A DNA stretch of 64,000 nucleotides from Sanguibacter antarcticus (GTDB taxonomy: Bacteria > Actinomycetota > Actinomycetes > Actinomycetales > Cellulomonadaceae): assembly GCF_002564005.1 (NCBI RefSeq), contig NZ_PDJG01000001.1, forward strand, positions 806,001 to 870,000. The letters run 5' to 3'. Below the pieces are notes generated by a model. The model was given only the letters and a program-made list of their open reading frames with translations. It was not told where the DNA came from and did not search any database. Shown piece after piece: positions 60,761-64,000 of this stretch; within the stretch, counting starts at the first letter, position 1, and the number at the start of each line of letters is the position of its first letter. Position numbers and translations under genes: made by a program.

Positions 60761-62376
60761 TCGAGCTGAGGTCGTTCGGGTTCTCCTACGACGGCTCGCC
60801 GCCGCTGTTCGCAGGTGTCGACCTCGTGGTCGGTGCCGGCGAGCTGGCGCTCGTCGTCGGCCCGACCGGCACGGGCAAGTCGACGCTCTTGCAGTCGATG
60901 AACGGTCTTGTCCCACGCTTTACCGGGGGGCGGGTCACCGGCGAGGTCTTCGTCGACGGTCGATCGACACGTGAGGTCGAGCCCCGAGATCTCGCGGGCG
61001 CCGTCGGGTACGTCGGCCAGAACCCGACCCTCGGCTTCGTCACTGCGCACGTGGAGTCCGAGCTCGCCTTCGGGATGGAGCAGCAGGGCGTCGACCCGCG
61101 GACCATGCGGCGGCGGGTCGAGGAGACTCTCGACCTCGTCGGGATCGCGGGGCTGCGGCACCGGAGGCTCGAGACGCTCTCCCTCGGCGAGCAGCAGCGC
61201 GTCGCCATCGGTGCGGTGCTCACCGGTGCACCCCGGGCGCTGCTCCTCGACGAGCCCACCTCGGCGCTCGACCCGGTCGGTGCCGAAGAGGTGCTCGCCA
61301 CGATCGGTCGCCTCGTGCACGACCTCGGGCTGACGGTCGTCCTGGCCGAGCACCGCCTCGAACGGGTCGTCCAGCTGGCGGACACCGTCGTCCTGCTCAT
61401 CGGTGACGGGGGAGTGCGGACCGGGCCGCCCCAGGAGATCCTCCCCGGCACGACGGTCGCCCCGCCGATCGTCCGCCTCGCTGTCGCCGCCGGGTGGGAC
61501 CCGGTGCCGCTCACGGTCCGCGACGCCCGTCGTCGTGCCCGGGACGTCGTGCCGACGCTCGCGGCGCCGCCGCACGCCGCTCCCCGGACGGCGCGGTCGG
61601 GCGAGCACGTGCTCGTCGCACGCCAGGTGAGCGTGCGGTACGAGGCAGACCGCGCGGTCGACCGGGTCGACCTCACGCTGGACGCTGGCGAGATCACTGC
61701 GCTCATGGGGCGCAACGGCTCCGGGAAGTCGTCTCTCCTGTGGACCCTGCAGGGCACCGGCCGGCGCGACGGCGGCACCGTCGACGTCCAGGGGCTGGAC
61801 CCGCACGGGCTGCCGCCGGCACGCGCCCGTGCGCTCGTCGGTCTCGTCCCGCAGGACGTCTCGGCGATGCTCTACCTCGAGACGGTCGCCGAGGAGTGCA
61901 CGGCTTCGGACACGGACGCTCACCGGGCCCCGGGGACGACGCAGTCGATCCTCGACTCCATCGTCTCCGGCGGCGACCTCCCGCCAGCCGTCCACCCGGG
62001 GACCCACCCGCGAGACCTCTCCGAGGGACAGCGGCTCGCACTCGTGCTCGCGATCGTGCTGGCCACCGAACCGCCGGTCCTCCTCCTCGACGAACCGACC
62101 CGCGGGCTCGACCACGACGCCAAGAGCCGCCTGGTGACAGCACTGCGTGCGATCGCCGACCGGGGCGCGGCCGTCCTCGTCGCGACCCACGACGTCGAGC
62201 TCGCAGCCGACCTCGCCGACCGCGTCGTGCTCATCACGCAGGGCGAGATCGTCGCCGACGGCGATGCGCGACCGATGCTCACCGGATCGCCCAGCTTTGC
62301 CCCGCAGATCGCGAAGATCCTCTCCCCAGGCCCTTGGATGCGCATGGACGACGTCGTCTTCACGGATCGCTCGTGA
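60757..62376 (+). CDS. ecfA: ECF transporter fused double ATPase (EcfA1-EcfA2)
   Basis: 539 residues with two complete ABC ATPase domains in one chain. Domain 1: Walker A GPTGTGKST (35-43), Q-loop GQNPTLGF, signature LSLGEQQRVAIG, Walker B ALLLDEPTSALD, switch LAEHRLE. Domain 2: Walker A GRNGSGKSS (about 316-324), PQDVSAMLY, signature LSEGQRLALVLA, Walker B LLLDEPTRGLD, switch ATHDVE. The two sets are the usual asymmetric pair. Fusion is characteristic of some actinobacterial ECF systems (Rv2326c-like). It overlaps both neighbours by four bases. Confidence 0.95.
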   Translation: MIELRSFGFSYDGSPPLFAGVDLVVGAGELALVVGPTGTGKSTLLQSMNGLVPRFTGGRVTGEVFVDGRSTREVEPRDLAGAVGYVGQNPTLGFVTAHVESELAFGMEQQGVDPRTMRRRVEETLDLVGIAGLRHRRLETLSLGEQQRVAIGAVLTGAPRALLLDEPTSALDPVGAEEVLATIGRLVHDLGLTVVLAEHRLERVVQLADTVVLLIGDGGVRTGPPQEILPGTTVAPPIVRLAVAAGWDPVPLTVRDARRRARDVVPTLAAPPHAAPRTARSGEHVLVARQVSVRYEADRAVDRVDLTLDAGEITALMGRNGSGKSSLLWTLQGTGRRDGGTVDVQGLDPHGLPPARARALVGLVPQDVSAMLYLETVAEECTASDTDAHRAPGTTQSILDSIVSGGDLPPAVHPGTHPRDLSEGQRLALVLAIVLATEPPVLLLDEPTRGLDHDAKSRLVTALRAIADRGAAVLVATHDVELAADLADRVVLITQGEIVADGDARPMLTGSPSFAPQIAKILSPGPWMRMDDVVFTDRS

Positions 62377-63191
62377 CGGCTCGGCCACAGGCGCCGGTCC
62401 TCGACGCAGGACGGACCCGAGGTCCGCGGGCAGCGTCGGCCCTGCTCCTCACGGTCGCGAGCGTCCTCGGCCTCGCGATGTTCTGCTGGCCCCTCGTCGC
62501 GAGCGTCCTGCCGCGCTCCAGCGGACAGAGCGCGCCCTGGCTCGTGCTCGTGCTCCTGCCGGTGCTCCTCGTGCTCGTGCTCGCGCAGCTCGGCTCGGAC
62601 GGGCTTGATGCGCGCAGCCTTGCGATGCTCGGCGTGCTCTGCGCCGTCAACGCCGCGCTGCGGCTCGTGAGTGCTGGAGCTGGCGGGATCGAGCTCGTCT
62701 TCTTCCTGCTCGTCCTCGCCGGCTACGTGTTCGGTCCGACGTTCGGCTTCCTCCTCGGCGCCCTGTCGCTCTTCGCGTCCGCGCTGCTCACCGCCGGGGT
62801 CGGCCCATGGCTCCCGTTCCAGATGTTTGCCGCCGGGTGGATCGGCCTCGGTGCAGGCGCGCTCGGGAACCTTCTCGCAGGGCGGGTCCGGCCCCGTGGT
62901 CGCCGCGAACTCGCTGCGCTCGCCGTCTACGCGGTCGTCGTCGCCTATGTGTTCGGTGCGCTCATGAACCTGTGGTTCTGGCCGTTCGCGCTCGGCGGCG
63001 ACACGAGGATCTCCTACGTGCCCGGGGGAGGGCTCGCCGAGAACCTCCGCCGGTTCGTCACGTTCACGCTCGTCACGTCGCTCCCGTGGGACACCGTGCG
63101 TGCCGTGACGAACGTCGTGGCGGTCGTGGTTCTCGGACGCCCGGTCCTGGGGACGCTGAGACGTGCCCGTCGCCGCGGGAGCTTCGGCTAG
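62373..63191 (+). CDS. ECF transporter S component
   Basis: 272 residues from GTG 62373 (overlapping the ecfA stop, GTGA), six or more membrane helices. Notable parts are ASALLLTVASVLGLAMF, TFGFLLGALSLFASALLTAGVGPWLPFQMFAAGWIGLGAGALG and a loop with NLWFWPFALGGDTRISYVPGG. The sequence GPWLPFQMFAAGWIG is typical of cobalamin-type or closely related S components in actinobacteria (CbrT group) as I remember them, but I cannot verify this without a search. It is the last gene of the unit and ends inside the metH stop codon. Confidence 0.85.
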   Translation: MTARPQAPVLDAGRTRGPRAASALLLTVASVLGLAMFCWPLVASVLPRSSGQSAPWLVLVLLPVLLVLVLAQLGSDGLDARSLAMLGVLCAVNAALRLVSAGAGGIELVFFLLVLAGYVFGPTFGFLLGALSLFASALLTAGVGPWLPFQMFAAGWIGLGAGALGNLLAGRVRPRGRRELAALAVYAVVVAYVFGALMNLWFWPFALGGDTRISYVPGGGLAENLRRFVTFTLVTSLPWDTVRAVTNVVAVVVLGRPVLGTLRRARRRGSFG

Positions 63192-64000
63192 ACCGAGAAG
63201 TACTTCGCCTCCGGGTGGTGGAACACGAAGGCGTCCGTGGACTGCTCAGGGTGGAGCTGGAGCTCGTCGGAGAGCTCCACTCCCACGCGCTCGGGCCGCA
63301 AGAGCTCGACGACCTTGCGCCGGTCCTCCATGTCGGGGCACGCCGGGTAGCCCAAGGAGTACCGGGCGCCGCGGTAGGCGACCTTGAACATCCCCTCGAG
63401 GTCTGCGGGATCCTCGGCGGCGTACCCGAGCTCCTCACGCATGCGGGAGTGCCAGAACTCCGCGAGCGACTCTGTCAGCTGCACAGACAACCCGTGGAGC
63501 TCCATGTACTCGCGGTACTTGTCGGCAGCGAAGAGCTTCGCGGTGTGCTCGTTCACGGTGGCACCCACCGTGACGAGCTGGAAGCCGACCACGTCGATCT
63601 CGCCCGAGTCCTTCGGACGGACGAAGTCCGCCAGGCACAGGTGCCGGTCGCGTCGCTGCCGGGGGAACGTGAAGCGCAGGCGCTCGGTCCCCGGTGTGCC
63701 GCCCGAACCGCCGTCGGGACCTTCGTGGTGGAGGATCACCACGTCGTTGCCCTCGGACACCGCGGGGAAGTACCCGTAGACGACTGCGGGGTCGAACATC
63801 TCGTCCGTCTTGATGCGGTCGAGCCACTCCCGCAGACGGGGACGGCCCTCTGTCTCGACGAGCTGCTCGTAGGACGCGCCGTCGTCTGCACGGGACGGCT
63901 TGAGACCCCACTGACCCATGAACGTCGCACGCTCGTCGAGGAACGCCGCGTAGTCGGCCAGGCGGACGCCCTTGACGATGCGCGTTCCCCAGAAGGGCGG
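63188..64000 (-). CDS. metH: Cobalamin-dependent methionine synthase, activation domain (5' part outside window)
   Basis: The last 270 residues of MetH are visible and the gene continues beyond the right edge. They are the AdoMet-binding activation domain, which reductively reactivates oxidised cobalamin: PPFWGTRIVKG at the edge, DPAVVYGYFPAVSEGND, RLRFTFPRQRRDRH, CLADFVRPKDSGE, EYMELHGLSVQLTESLAEFWHS, YRGARYSLGYPACPDMED and LHPEQSTDAFVFHHPEAKYF. The family makes methionine from homocysteine and methyltetrahydrofolate. Its TAG lies within CTAG shared with the stop of the S component gene, so the two genes converge with a 4-bp overlap. Confidence 0.97.
   Translation of the reverse strand, partial: PPFWGTRIVKGVRLADYAAFLDERATFMGQWGLKPSRADDGASYEQLVETEGRPRLREWLDRIKTDEMFDPAVVYGYFPAVSEGNDVVILHHEGPDGGSGGTPGTERLRFTFPRQRRDRHLCLADFVRPKDSGEIDVVGFQLVTVGATVNEHTAKLFAADKYREYMELHGLSVQLTESLAEFWHSRMREELGYAAEDPADLEGMFKVAYRGARYSLGYPACPDMEDRRKVVELLRPERVGVELSDELQLHPEQSTDAFVFHHPEAKYFSV

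Overview
The window is 64 kb of high-GC DNA, by eye close to 70% GC. Gene content and order point to a Gram-positive actinobacterium of the Micrococcales, perhaps Cellulomonadaceae or Sanguibacteraceae; the sequence alone does not fix the genus. Markers for this placement are the ctaC-ctaD-ctaF and ctaE-qcrC-qcrA-qcrB respiratory genes with a diheme QcrC, an actinobacterial two-lipoyl SucB, the pknL/Rv2175c-type pair, DUF3043, DUF4191, DUF4192 and DUF7455 proteins, an HrdB/SigA-type sigma factor, and many start codons placed exactly six bases after a TANNNT box (leaderless promoters).

From about 0.5 kb to 50.4 kb the gene set closely matches the M. tuberculosis block Rv2219 back to Rv2173, as I recall that map, with rearrangements and insertions. 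Region 1 (1-2.3 kb) holds DUF4191 and lipoate synthesis/transfer (lipA, lipB). Region 2 (2.3-8.7 kb) is accessory DNA: a MarR regulator with a divergent MMPL exporter, an oxidoreductase, a membrane pseudokinase, and a complete IS481-family insertion sequence with exact 6-bp target duplication. Region 3 (8.7-25.5 kb) returns to core genes: a TIGR01777 epimerase-like protein, sucB-lpd (which use the lipoate made by lipA/lipB), pepA, pyrD, an aldo/keto reductase, an M20 peptidase, nadA, a glycerate kinase-like gene, erpA, and a tusA-like gene coupled to a class V aminotransferase homologue that lacks the PLP lysine.

Region 4 (25.7-34.1 kb) carries the aerobic respiratory chain: cytochrome aa3 oxidase II, I and IV on the plus strand, sodA, then the bc1 complex and oxidase III on the minus strand. 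Region 5 (34.4-50.4 kb) contains a receiver-like protein coupled to trpD, an exonuclease/GIY-YIG fusion, a fatty acyl-CoA ligase, glucokinase, an acyltransferase, a pyrophosphate-type phosphofructokinase coupled to DAHP synthase, the PASTA kinase pknL, a LysM transglycosylase, the Rv2175c-like PknL substrate and a polyprenyl synthase. Region 6 (50.6-57.8 kb) has DUF4192, a universal stress protein, the primary sigma factor, DUF7455, topoisomerase IV subunit B and a double-GNAT acetyltransferase.

Region 7 (58.0-63.2 kb) is the most interesting part. A compact five-gene unit encodes a toroid-repeat surface lipoprotein, a second membrane-anchored surface protein, and all parts of an ECF-type vitamin transporter (T component, fused double ATPase, S component). 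It converges with metH, the cobalamin-dependent methionine synthase that runs off the right edge. The arrangement suggests a cobalamin or related corrinoid capture and uptake system, with the two surface proteins standing in for the two domains of animal intrinsic factor. No tRNA, rRNA or CRISPR array was seen.
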